A DNA stretch of 50,701 nt from the NCBI GenBank assembly GCA_027488755.1, contig JAIYAZ010000153.1, positions 1-50,701 on the forward strand, written 5' to 3'. The DNA comes from Verrucomicrobiaceae bacterium (lineage in GTDB: Bacteria; Verrucomicrobiota; Verrucomicrobiia; Chthoniobacterales; JAATET01). The position numbers and the translations under genes were made by a program. Shown piece after piece: positions 16,953 through 25,675 of this stretch. Numbering within the stretch: the first letter of the stretch is position 1; the number at the start of each line of letters is the position of its first letter. Below the pieces are notes generated by a model. That model saw only the letters and a program-made list of their open reading frames with translations, was not told the origin of the DNA and did not search any database.

Positions 16953-18289
16953 ACGTCGTCGAGCTCCTCTTCCGCGACGCGGACCCCGCCGCTCCCGCCC
17001 TCATCGAAGGCGCGACCACCCTCACCTACGCCGCGCTCCGCGACCGCGTGGACGCCGCCGCCGCCCGCTTCGCCCACTGCCCCGCCCCCCGCATCGGCCT
17101 GCGCTGCCCCAGCGGAATCGATTACGTCGTCCTCGCCCTCGCCATCGTCCGCTCCGGCAAATGCCTCATCCCCCTCGCCGACGAACTCTCCGCTGCCGAA
17201 CGCGCCGAAATCCTCCGCCGCACCGCCGTCGCCGCCGTCGTCGGTCCCGACGGCGCGCTGGAACCCCTCGCCAACCCCGCCGCCCCCGCCTTCGACGAAG
17301 CCGCCTTCGCCGCGCTCGATCCCGCCTTCATCCGCTTCAGCTCCGGCACCACCGCCAGCAGCAAGGGCATCGTGCTCTCCCACGAGACCCTCCTCGCCCG
17401 CGCCCGCGCCGCGAATCGCGGCCTCGGCATCGGCCCCGGCGACCGCGTCGTGTGGATCCTCCCCATGGCGCACCACTTCGCCGCCTCCATCCTGCTCTAC
17501 CTCCTCCACGGCGCGGCGACTGTCCTCGTTCCCTCGCACCTCGCCGCGGACGTCCTCGCCGCCGGCCGCGCCCACCGCGGCACCGTGCTCTACGGCGCGC
17601 CGTTCCACCACGCCCTCCTAGCCGCCGAACCCTCCGGCCAAACCTGGCCCGACCTTCGCCTCGCCGTCTCCACCGCCGCCGCCCTCCCCGCCGCCACCGC
17701 CGAAGCCTTCGCCGCCCGCTTCGGCCTCCCGCTCACGCAGGGCCTCGGCCTCATCGAAGTCGGCCTCCCGCTCCTCAACCTCGCCGCCGCCCGCACCAAA
17801 CCCACCGCCCTCGGCCGCCCGCTCCCCGACTTCACCGCCGCGCTCCGCGACGGCGAACTCCACCTCCGCGGCCCCGGCCTGCTCGACGCCTACCTCGACC
17901 CCTGGCAACCCCGCGCCGAAATCCTCCGCGACGGCTGGTTCGCGACCGGCGACCTCGCCGAGCAGGACGCCGACGGCGACTACTTCCTCCTCGGCCGCCG
18001 GCACTCCGTCATCAACGTCGCCGGCCTCAAATGCTTCCCCGAGGAAATCGAGGCCGTCCTCGGCGCCCACCCCGGCGTCGCCCTCGCCCGCGTCACCGGC
18101 CGCCCCCATCCGAAGGTCGGCGCCGTGCCCGTCGCGGAAATCATCCCGCGCGACCCGCTCTCCCCGCCCGCCGTCGGCGACCTCGTCGCCCACTGCCGCG
18201 CCGCTCTCGCCCGCTACAAGATCCCGCTCGACTTCCGCTTCGTGGAAACGCTCCCCCTCACCGCGAGCGGGAAGCTGCGCCGGGCCTGA
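16949..18289 (+). CDS. AMP-dependent acyl/aryl ligase (adenylate-forming enzyme 2)
   Basis: A second adenylate-forming enzyme, with the intact core motif FSSGTTASSKGIVLSHE (130-146, Lys139), the WFATGDLAEQDADGDYFLLGRR hinge region and the C-terminal LTASGKLRR with catalytic Lys. Length 446. Unlike ligase 1 it keeps the Lys of the phosphate-binding loop. It follows ACP 2 and flavoprotein 2 with overlap, so the three genes look like a starter-unit module. Its 3' end overlaps the convergent MMPL gene by 32 bases. Substrate specificity cannot be read from the sequence. Confidence 0.88.
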   Translation: MNVVELLFRDADPAAPALIEGATTLTYAALRDRVDAAAARFAHCPAPRIGLRCPSGIDYVVLALAIVRSGKCLIPLADELSAAERAEILRRTAVAAVVGPDGALEPLANPAAPAFDEAAFAALDPAFIRFSSGTTASSKGIVLSHETLLARARAANRGLGIGPGDRVVWILPMAHHFAASILLYLLHGAATVLVPSHLAADVLAAGRAHRGTVLYGAPFHHALLAAEPSGQTWPDLRLAVSTAAALPAATAEAFAARFGLPLTQGLGLIEVGLPLLNLAAARTKPTALGRPLPDFTAALRDGELHLRGPGLLDAYLDPWQPRAEILRDGWFATGDLAEQDADGDYFLLGRRHSVINVAGLKCFPEEIEAVLGAHPGVALARVTGRPHPKVGAVPVAEIIPRDPLSPPAVGDLVAHCRAALARYKIPLDFRFVETLPLTASGKLRRA

Positions 18290-20612
18290 TCCGCCGCCAC
18301 AGCACCGGCAGCAGAAACAGCGAAATCAACGCGTCCAGCGCCAGCCCCAGCGCGCACGTGATCCCCAGGCTCGCCAGCCCGCGATGGTTCGCCCACCCGA
18401 TCGTGCCAAACCCCGCCACCGCCGACGCCGCGCACAGCAGTATCAGCAACCCCACCTGCGCCTGCGCCGCCCGCACGTCCCCGCCGTTGCGGTGCAGCGC
18501 CAGCAGCAGCAGCAGGCTGTAATCAATGCCCGTGCCCAGCAGCAGCAGCACCGCGGCAAGGTTGAACAGATTCCACGTCAACCCGAACAGCGACATCGCC
18601 CCCGCCAGCGCGACAAACACCAGCGCCATCGTCAGCCCGAGCACGAGCAGCTCGCGAACGTTCCGGAACGCCGCGAACAAAATCAACGCCACCACCACGC
18701 CCAGCCCCAGCGCCAGACGCGCCAGCTCGCCCGGCACCGTCCGCGCCAGCTCGCGCCCAAGCTGCGCCCAGCTCACCAGCCACGTCCCCGGCCCCTGCAC
18801 GCGCGCGACCACCGCGTCCTCGCGCCCCGGCACGGGATGCACCAGCCCCAGCGCGGCGCTGCCATCCGGCCCCGTCTGCGCCACGCGCCGCAGGATCCAC
18901 CGCGCCGCCTCCCCCTGCGGCCAGATCGGCAACGGCCGCGCCCCCCACTCCGCCCACCGCGTCACCACCGCCCGCGTGAACACAAACGCCTCCGTCGTAA
19001 ACCCCGCCTCCGCGAGAGTCTGTTCCAGCCGCGGAGCCTCCGCCGCGAGCGCCGCCAACCGCGGCAGATTCGCGCGCTGCGCGGCCTCATCCGGCCACAA
19101 CGGCAGCGCGGATTGAAACGACCGCACGTCCCCCGCCGCCTGCGCCGCCCGCAGCGCGGCCTCCGCCCGCTGCAACCGCGCCAACGTCTCCGCCTCTTCC
19201 CCGCCCGACACCACCAGATTCAGCAAGGCCGGATCGCTCCCGAGCCGCGCCGCCAACCGGTCCAGCGCCGTATAGGCCTCGCTCACGCGCGGGCGCAGCG
19301 ACTCGGCGGAGAAATCCATCCCCGGCGGCCCCTTCACGACGAGCACCCCCGCGAGCACGATCACAAGCAGCCCGGTGACCCATGCCCCCGGCCGCGCCAA
19401 TCGGTCAAACGGCACGCGCGGCGGCGGCTCCGGCGTGCGCCAACGCCACGCAATCGGCGTGAAGACCAGCAGCATCACCGCCGCTCCCACGACCACCCCG
19501 ATGCCCACCAGATTTCCAAGCTGCGACAGCCCCGGCAGCCGGCTCAGATTCAGCGCGAAGAACGCCGCCGCCGTCGTCCCCGCCGTCCACGCCACGTTGC
19601 GAAACGCATCCCGCCGAAGCTCCGCGAGCGAGGCCGCACCCTGCCGCGACTTTTGGTGCACGAGATAACCGTAGTCCACGCTCAGCCCGATCAGGATCGA
19701 CGCAAAGCCCACGCCGATCATCGTCAGCTCGCTCAGCAGCAGACCCGCCAGCCCGAGGGAAATCACAAACGTCGCGCCCAGCAGCGCGAGCAGCACCGCC
19801 AGCGGACGCACCCGCCGATACGTGACCCAGAACAACCCCGCTATCACCGCCAGCGTCACAAACGCCGAGGACTTCATGTCCCACTCCATCGTGCCGGAGA
19901 TGTCCGCCACGAACGCCGGCTCGCCCGTGATGCCCACCTTCACCGGCTTCGCGCCGACCGCCGTTCGCGCCGCCGCGCGCACCGCCGCCACCCAATCCAC
20001 GCGGCCGCGGTAACCCTCCCCCAAAGCCGGCGCCTCCACGTAAATCACGCGGAACATCCCGTCGCGCGACGCAAACTCCGAACCGAACTCCCGCGCCGCC
20101 CCGCCGTCCGCCAGCAAATCGGCGCTCAGCCCGAACGGGTCGTAACCCGCCAGCGCAATGTCCTGCGGCGACAGCGAATTCGCGAGCCGCTCCACCGCGG
20201 CGGCGGCCGTCGCGGACGCGGCGTCCGGCGCGAGGCGCGCCAGCAACGCGTCCACGCGGGCCGGCGGCTGATTGAGCACGAGATACGCCACGAGCTCCGC
20301 CGCGTCGCCCGAGGCCTGCTCCCACGGCGGCGCGTCCACCACCCGCGCGGCAAGATCCGGCCGCGCCCGCAGCATTTTCGCGACGGCCTCCGCGGCCGCG
20401 GCGGTTTCGCCGGCCTCCGCGCTTTCGAGCGTCACGATCAATTCATTCGGCCGGGCAAACCGTTCGAGAAAAAGCGCCAGTCCGTCCACCTGCGGCAGAT
20501 CGCGCGGCAGGAGCTTGAGGATGTCCACGTCGAAGCGGATGCGCGTGAGCCCGACGGCGACGAGCGCGGCGAGCCCGAGCAGCGCGAGCGCAACGAGGAG
20601 CCTACTTTTCAT
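18258..20612 (-). CDS. MMPL/RND-family exporter
   Basis: A 784-residue membrane protein with the RND plan: one N-terminal helix (5-24), a periplasmic domain, a helical bundle with TMIGVGFASILIGLSVDYGYLVHQ, a second periplasmic domain, and a second bundle with NLAAVLLLLGTGIDYSLLLLLALH. The two conserved GxxxDY segments of MMPL proteins are visible. Known of the family: MMPL-type proteins export lipids and polyenes, and aryl-polyene clusters encode one (ApeM-like). Its start overlaps the end of the LolA-like gene by 11 bases on the same strand, so both are co-expressed. Confidence 0.92.
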   Translation of the reverse strand: MKSRLLVALALLGLAALVAVGLTRIRFDVDILKLLPRDLPQVDGLALFLERFARPNELIVTLESAEAGETAAAAEAVAKMLRARPDLAARVVDAPPWEQASGDAAELVAYLVLNQPPARVDALLARLAPDAASATAAAAVERLANSLSPQDIALAGYDPFGLSADLLADGGAAREFGSEFASRDGMFRVIYVEAPALGEGYRGRVDWVAAVRAAARTAVGAKPVKVGITGEPAFVADISGTMEWDMKSSAFVTLAVIAGLFWVTYRRVRPLAVLLALLGATFVISLGLAGLLLSELTMIGVGFASILIGLSVDYGYLVHQKSRQGAASLAELRRDAFRNVAWTAGTTAAAFFALNLSRLPGLSQLGNLVGIGVVVGAAVMLLVFTPIAWRWRTPEPPPRVPFDRLARPGAWVTGLLVIVLAGVLVVKGPPGMDFSAESLRPRVSEAYTALDRLAARLGSDPALLNLVVSGGEEAETLARLQRAEAALRAAQAAGDVRSFQSALPLWPDEAAQRANLPRLAALAAEAPRLEQTLAEAGFTTEAFVFTRAVVTRWAEWGARPLPIWPQGEAARWILRRVAQTGPDGSAALGLVHPVPGREDAVVARVQGPGTWLVSWAQLGRELARTVPGELARLALGLGVVVALILFAAFRNVRELLVLGLTMALVFVALAGAMSLFGLTWNLFNLAAVLLLLGTGIDYSLLLLLALHRNGGDVRAAQAQVGLLILLCAASAVAGFGTIGWANHRGLASLGITCALGLALDALISLFLLPVLWRRIRPGAASRSR

Positions 20613-21264
20613 CGCGCACGGTGTAGCCGGTGAGGTCCACGCGGAAGGCGTCGGCCGGCAGCGGCTCGTTCACGCGAACGTTCGAGAAATCATTGCGCAG
20701 CTCCGACCCATCGCGCGCGGTGACGACAAACGAAAGAAGCTGCCCGCTCCCGCGATCAAACCTCACGCGAATCTCCTTGAGCGCCCGCGCCGCCGCCGCG
20801 TCGCGTGGCAGCATCGCAAACGTGCAGCGCTCCGGCGTGGCCTCAAGGTCCAGCAGCTCAAACCTCGCGCGGAACGCCTCGTAGTCCGCCGCGAGCGGAA
20901 ATTCCAGGATCGGCAGGTCGCGCGTCGCGTCCAGCTTCGCGGGGTCGAAGCGGCTCACCTCCCGCGCCCGCACGCGGATGACCTCCACCGGCCCGCCGTC
21001 GCGCACCACGATGGTTTCCGCCGGCTGACCCAGCTCCCAGCGGAACGCGCCCGGCGCGCGGAACCACAGCCGGCCGGGGCGCACGACAGGATCGCGCAGC
21101 ACGCGCAGCCGCCGCGTTTGCGTGAAATCCGCCGCCAGCGTGCGAATCTCTCGCTGCTGCGCCAGCCAGGAACGGAGCGGGCCGACGTCCACCGTGCGGA
21201 TCGTTTGCGCGGGTGCCGCGGTGAGGCCCAACGCCAGCGCGGCTAGGAAGAGCAGGGGACGCAT
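20602..21264 (-). CDS. LolA-like outer-membrane lipoprotein/lipid carrier, exported
   Basis: A signal peptide (about 1-19, RPLLFLAALALGLTAAPAQ) is followed by a LolA-like beta fold with TLAADFTQTRRLRVLRDPV and GRLWFRAPGAFRWEL, close to the family's 'F.Q.R.i..l..pl.s.G.l.f..p..lrW' pattern. Length 220. It precedes and overlaps the MMPL exporter, the same pairing as the outer-membrane lipoprotein carrier and exporter of aryl-polyene clusters. It probably shuttles the lipid-linked product across the periplasm. It is divergent from the second halogenase-like gene with 47 bases between starts. Confidence 0.85.
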   Translation of the reverse strand: MRPLLFLAALALGLTAAPAQTIRTVDVGPLRSWLAQQREIRTLAADFTQTRRLRVLRDPVVRPGRLWFRAPGAFRWELGQPAETIVVRDGGPVEVIRVRAREVSRFDPAKLDATRDLPILEFPLAADYEAFRARFELLDLEATPERCTFAMLPRDAAAARALKEIRVRFDRGSGQLLSFVVTARDGSELRNDFSNVRVNEPLPADAFRVDLTGYTVRDEK

Positions 21265-21311
21265 GGAATTTTTTGCCCGCCTTCCGCGGCGGAGGCGGTA
21301 TTCTACGGGCC

Positions 21312-22853
21312 ATGGCCTACGATGTCATCATCATCGGCGGCGCGCTTTCGGGCGCGTCCGTGGCGACGTTGCTCCGCCGCGAGCACCCCGACCTCCGCGT
21401 GCTCATCGTGGAGAAGTCGGAGCATTTCACGCGCAAGGTCGGCGAGGCCACGGTCGAGGTGAGCGGGCTCTTTCTCTCCCGCGTGCTCGGCCTCGGCTCG
21501 TTCCTCGCGGAGACCCAGCTCCCCAAGCAGGGCCTGCGTTTCTGGTTCGCGAATGACCGCGTCACCAACCTCGCCGAGGCCAGCGAAATCGGCCCGCGCT
21601 ACCAGGTCCGCCTCCCCTCCTACCAATGCGACCGCGCCGTGCTCGACGAGGAGGTCCTCCGCCGCGCCGTGGCCGCGGGCGCGGAACTCTGCCGCCCCGT
21701 CACGGTCGCCCGCGTCGAGCTGAACCCCGGCGGACTCCAAACCGTCACCCTGCGCGGGCCGGCCGGACCCGAAACGCTCCACGCCCGCTGGGTCGTCGAC
21801 GCCTCCGGCCCCGCCACGCTCCTCGCGCGGCAGGAGGGCTGGCGCGAGGAAATCACCGCGCACCCCACCGCCTCCGCCTGGGGCCGCTGGCGCGGCGTGA
21901 AGGATTGGGACGGCCTCGACCTCGCCGCGAAATATCCCGAGTGGGCGCGCGCCTGCCACACCACCCGCAACACCGCCACGAACCACATTGTCGGCGACGG
22001 CTGGTGGAGCTGGTGGATTCCGCTCAAGGGCGGCGACGTGAGCGTCGGCGTCGTGTTCGACCAGCGCCTCGTGGACTGGCCCGCCGGCGGCAGCCTCGGC
22101 GACCGCCTCGCGACGTTCCTCCGCCGCCACCCCGTCGCCCGCGAAATGCTCGCCGACGCCGAGCTCGTCGAGGGCGACATCAACTGGCGCAAAAACCTCG
22201 CCTACTGCAGCCGCACCTTTGCCGGCGACGGCTTCGTCCTCGTCGGCGACGCCGGCTCCTTCCTCGATCCGCTCTACAGTCCGGGGATGGACTGGATTGC
22301 CGCCGGCGCCACCCGCGCCGCCGCGCTCATCGGCGCGCAACAGCGCGGGGACGACGTCGCCCCGCTCGTCGCGGCCTACAACCACGCCTTCACCACCGGC
22401 TACCACCGCGCGTTCGACGCGCTCTACCGCGACAAATACGAATACCTCGGTGAGTTCGACCTCGTGCGCATCGCGTTTCTGCTCGACCTCGGTCTCTACT
22501 ACCTCGGCATCGTCCACTCACCCTACGTGCAGGGCGCGCAAACCCTCGTCGATCCGCCCTTTGGCGTGCCCGCCGCCCGCCCCGCGCATTGGCTCATGAG
22601 CCTCTACAACCGCCGCCTCGCCGCGATCGCGCGCCACCGCCGCGCCACCGGCCGCCTCGGTCGCACAAACGACCGCCACCGCGCCCTCACCAACGGCTAC
22701 ACGCTCGACCGCGCCGACGCCCGTCTCCTCCTCCGCCCGCTCCGTGCCTGGCTCGGGCTCGAACTCCGCGAAGGCTGGCGCACGTGGTTCCAGGCGGACG
22801 CCAAACCCGCCGCCCCGCTCCCCGCCCGGCCCGACCCGCAGCCCGCGACCTAG
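21312..22853 (+). CDS. FAD-dependent halogenase-like oxidoreductase (flavoprotein 3)
   Basis: 513 residues, with the FAD motif VIIIGGALSGASVA (5-18; Ala-Leu replaces the usual Gly-Pro/Ile), VGEATVEVSG, and LPKQGLRFWF, where Lys72 lines up with the catalytic Lys of tryptophan and phenol halogenases. WSWWIP (232-237) fits the WxWxIP signature, and LVGDAGSFLDPLYSPGMDW is the second FAD segment. The C-terminus (from about 400) is longer than in flavoprotein 1. The start is the ATG before AYDVIIIGG; an upstream in-frame Met would add an Arg/Gly-rich leader. It is divergent from lolA-like/MMPL and probably the right-hand end of the cluster. Confidence 0.82.
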   Translation: MAYDVIIIGGALSGASVATLLRREHPDLRVLIVEKSEHFTRKVGEATVEVSGLFLSRVLGLGSFLAETQLPKQGLRFWFANDRVTNLAEASEIGPRYQVRLPSYQCDRAVLDEEVLRRAVAAGAELCRPVTVARVELNPGGLQTVTLRGPAGPETLHARWVVDASGPATLLARQEGWREEITAHPTASAWGRWRGVKDWDGLDLAAKYPEWARACHTTRNTATNHIVGDGWWSWWIPLKGGDVSVGVVFDQRLVDWPAGGSLGDRLATFLRRHPVAREMLADAELVEGDINWRKNLAYCSRTFAGDGFVLVGDAGSFLDPLYSPGMDWIAAGATRAAALIGAQQRGDDVAPLVAAYNHAFTTGYHRAFDALYRDKYEYLGEFDLVRIAFLLDLGLYYLGIVHSPYVQGAQTLVDPPFGVPAARPAHWLMSLYNRRLAAIARHRRATGRLGRTNDRHRALTNGYTLDRADARLLLRPLRAWLGLELREGWRTWFQADAKPAAPLPARPDPQPAT

Positions 22854-22941
22854 GCGCAAATTTTTCCCACGAGACGATGGGAGAATCGGCGAGATTCTGC
22901 TAAACGCCTCACCCTGATGGCACTCTCCTCTCGCGTCAAAG

Positions 22942-22969
22942 TTGCGGGAATTGGCATCTTTTGCCGCAA
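22942..22969. other. Inverted repeat in the 212-base leader of the hybrid kinase
   Basis: TTGCGG (22942-22947) and CCGCAA (22964-22969) can form a 6-bp stem with a 16-base loop, in the longest non-coding gap of the window (22854-23065). A second small stem, GAATC/GATTC, lies near 22892. No known riboswitch consensus was recognised. The gap probably contains the promoter for the kinase operon, but no convincing -35/-10 pair was found. Confidence 0.3.
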
Positions 22970-23065
22970 ACTCTTCCATCTCCACCCCCGACGGGTGCGG
23001 CTCGGCGGCCTCCTCGGCACCGACCAAGCTGACGCGAATGTCTTTCTCACCATCGGTAAATCCGC

Positions 23066-25675
23066 ATGAAAGCGCGCCCCGCACTCCCTGACGAACCGCT
23101 GCGCGAGGCCTACCGCCAGCACAACAACCGACAGCTTTCCCGCAGCATCATCGTCGCCAACGCCATCGCCCTCGTCGGCATGCCCTCGGGCGTCCTCCTC
23201 GACTACTTCCTCTACCCCGAACGCTTCGCCCTCTTCGCCGCCATCCGCTTCGGCGTGGACGCCCTGCTCCTCGCCATCATGGGCATCCTCCACCTCCGGC
23301 GCCACCACCCCGCCCGCCCCCTCGTTTCCAGCCTCGGCATCCTCTCGCTCCTTCTCATGACGGCGTCCTTCAGCCTCATGATCTCCCTCACCGAGGGCGA
23401 ACGCTCCCCCTACTTCGCCGGCATCATCCTCGTGCTCTTGACGTGGTCCAGCCTCCTGCCCTGGTCCGTCGCCGAGACCCTCATCATGTGCCTCGGCTCC
23501 CTCGCCATCTACACCGTCGGCTGCCTCACCAGCCCCGGCTTCTCCCTGCCCGCCTCCCTCCCCCTCTTCGGCTTCAACACCTCCTTCATCCTCATCACCA
23601 CCCTCGTCTGCATCGGCGTCACCCTCTTCCTCTCCCGCGTTCGCTTCGAGGACTTCCGCCTCCGCCACCAGCTCGACGTTCAAAACCGCGAACTCCAGGA
23701 ACTCGACCGCCAGAAAACCCAGTTCTTCGCCAACATCAGCCACGAACTCCGCACCCCGCTCACCCTCATCCTCAGCCCCGTCGAAAGTCTGCTCTCCCGC
23801 CCCGATCAACTCGACGCCCGCGTCCACGAAAGCCTCATCCTCGTCCACCGCAACAGCCTCCGCCTCCTCAAGCTCATCAACGACCTGCTCGACCTCACCC
23901 GCCTCGACCAGGGCGGGGACGTCCTGCGCCGCCAGACCTTTGCCGTCGGGCCGTTCGTGCGCGGCATCGTCGACTCCGTGCGCCACCTCGGCCTCACGAA
24001 AAACCTCCGCCTCCGCGTCGAGGACGGCGACCCCGCCACCCTCCTCACCGCGGACGCCTCCCGCATCGAGAAGGTCCTCGTCAACCTGCTCACCAACGCC
24101 ATCAAATACACCCCCGCCGGCGGCTCCATCGTCGTCGCCTGGCACGCCGCCGGCCAGAACACCGCCCTCGTCGTGCGCGACACCGGCGTCGGCATCCCCG
24201 CCGAGGACCTCCCCCGCATCTTCGACCGCTTCCACCAGGTCCGCAGCAATCTCACCAACCAAACCCAGGGCGTCGGCATCGGCCTCGCCCTCGCCCGCGA
24301 ACTCGTCGAGGAACACGGCGGCCACATCGAGGTCGAAAGCCAGCCCGGCCACGGCTCGACCTTCCGCGTCCTCCTCCCGCTCGAATCCGGCGCCGCCGTC
24401 ACCCCCGCTCCCGCCGCCCCCTCCGGCCCCGAGGAACCCTTCGCCCAGGCCTTCCGCTCCGCCGACCGCGCCGTGCGGCCCCCCGCCGACCCCGCGGACG
24501 AACTCCCGCCCATCCTCGGCCAGGGCGAAACCACCGTGCTCGTCGCCGACGACGAAATCGACCTGCGCCGGTTCGTCACCGCCCTCCTCGCCGAGGATCA
24601 CCGCATCGTCCAAACCCCGCACGGCGGCAACGTCCTCGACCTCGCGGCCGAACACGAACCCGACCTTATTCTCCTCGACTGGATGATGCCCGGGAAGGAC
24701 GGCCTCACCCTCTGCCGCGAACTCCGCGCCAGCCCGCTCCACCGCGACGCGAAGATCATGCTCCTCACCGCCCGCATCGACGAACGCTCGAAACTCGACG
24801 CGCTCGCCGCCGGCGCCGACGACTTTCTCACCAAACCCTTCAGCAGCGCCGAGGTCAAAAACCGCGTCGCCAACCTCGTCCGCGCCGCCCGCCTCCAGCG
24901 CGACCTCCGCACCCGCAACGACGAACTCCGCGCCACCCTCGAGAAACTCCAGCGCACCGAGTCCCTCCTCATCCAAAGCGAAAAGATGAACGCCATCGGC
25001 TCGCTCTCCGCCGGCCTCCTCCACGAGATCAACAACCCGCTGAACTACACCCTCACCGCCATCAGCCTCGTCCACCAGTTCCGCGACACCCTCACGCCCG
25101 ACCTCCGCGAACTCCTCGCCGACATCGAGGAGGGCATGGGCCGCATCCGCGACGTCATCACCGACCTCCGCACCTTCGCCCACCCCGAGAGTCCCGATCA
25201 CCTCACCGTCTTCCCGCTCCTCGACGCCATTCGCGCCGCGCAGAAAATTGCCGCCGGGGAACTCCGTGACTGCACCGTCGACCTCGCCGTGTCCGCCGAG
25301 CTCCTCGTCTCCGGCCAGCGCACCCAGCTCACCCACGTCTTCATCAACCTCTTCGACAACGCCGCCAAGGCCCTCGCCGCCCACCCCCCGGCCGCCGGCG
25401 CCCGCATCCGCATCTCCGCCGAAACCCGCGGGGAATTCCTCGCCCTCACCTTCGTCGACAACGGGCCCGGCATCCCCCCCGCCATCCTCACGCGCATCTT
25501 CGACCCCTTCTTCACCACCCGCGAAGTCGGCGCCGGCATGGGCCTCGGCCTCAGCATCTGTCACACCATCCTGCAGGCCCACGGCGGCTCCATCACCGCC
25601 GGCAATGACCCCGCCGGCGGCGCCCGCTTTCTCCTCCAAATTCCCACGGCCCGCGAAACCCTTCAACCATGCTGA
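23066..25675 (+). CDS. Membrane hybrid histidine kinase with HK-REC-HK architecture
   Basis: Residues about 25-195 contain around six membrane helices. A first HisKA domain follows with FFANISHELRTPL (phospho-acceptor His226) and its ATPase domain (NLLTNAIKY, DTGVGIP, GVGIGLALARELVEEHGG). A receiver domain comes next with Asp538 in LILLDWMMPGKDG. The protein then carries a second kinase core with LSAGLLHEINNPLNY (His653), FINLFDNAAKA, DNGPGIPP and GMGLGLSICHTI. Both kinase modules look intact, and this order in one 869-residue chain is uncommon. It overlaps the next gene by seven bases and heads a three-gene signalling operon. The stimulus is unknown; no periplasmic sensor domain is obvious. 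Confidence 0.92.
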   Translation: MKARPALPDEPLREAYRQHNNRQLSRSIIVANAIALVGMPSGVLLDYFLYPERFALFAAIRFGVDALLLAIMGILHLRRHHPARPLVSSLGILSLLLMTASFSLMISLTEGERSPYFAGIILVLLTWSSLLPWSVAETLIMCLGSLAIYTVGCLTSPGFSLPASLPLFGFNTSFILITTLVCIGVTLFLSRVRFEDFRLRHQLDVQNRELQELDRQKTQFFANISHELRTPLTLILSPVESLLSRPDQLDARVHESLILVHRNSLRLLKLINDLLDLTRLDQGGDVLRRQTFAVGPFVRGIVDSVRHLGLTKNLRLRVEDGDPATLLTADASRIEKVLVNLLTNAIKYTPAGGSIVVAWHAAGQNTALVVRDTGVGIPAEDLPRIFDRFHQVRSNLTNQTQGVGIGLALARELVEEHGGHIEVESQPGHGSTFRVLLPLESGAAVTPAPAAPSGPEEPFAQAFRSADRAVRPPADPADELPPILGQGETTVLVADDEIDLRRFVTALLAEDHRIVQTPHGGNVLDLAAEHEPDLILLDWMMPGKDGLTLCRELRASPLHRDAKIMLLTARIDERSKLDALAAGADDFLTKPFSSAEVKNRVANLVRAARLQRDLRTRNDELRATLEKLQRTESLLIQSEKMNAIGSLSAGLLHEINNPLNYTLTAISLVHQFRDTLTPDLRELLADIEEGMGRIRDVITDLRTFAHPESPDHLTVFPLLDAIRAAQKIAAGELRDCTVDLAVSAELLVSGQRTQLTHVFINLFDNAAKALAAHPPAAGARIRISAETRGEFLALTFVDNGPGIPPAILTRIFDPFFTTREVGAGMGLGLSICHTILQAHGGSITAGNDPAGGARFLLQIPTARETLQPC

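Noticed and set aside
22854-23065. Cyclic-di-GMP-type riboswitch in the kinase leader
   Set aside because: Only small stems are present; the conserved core sequence of known classes could not be matched.
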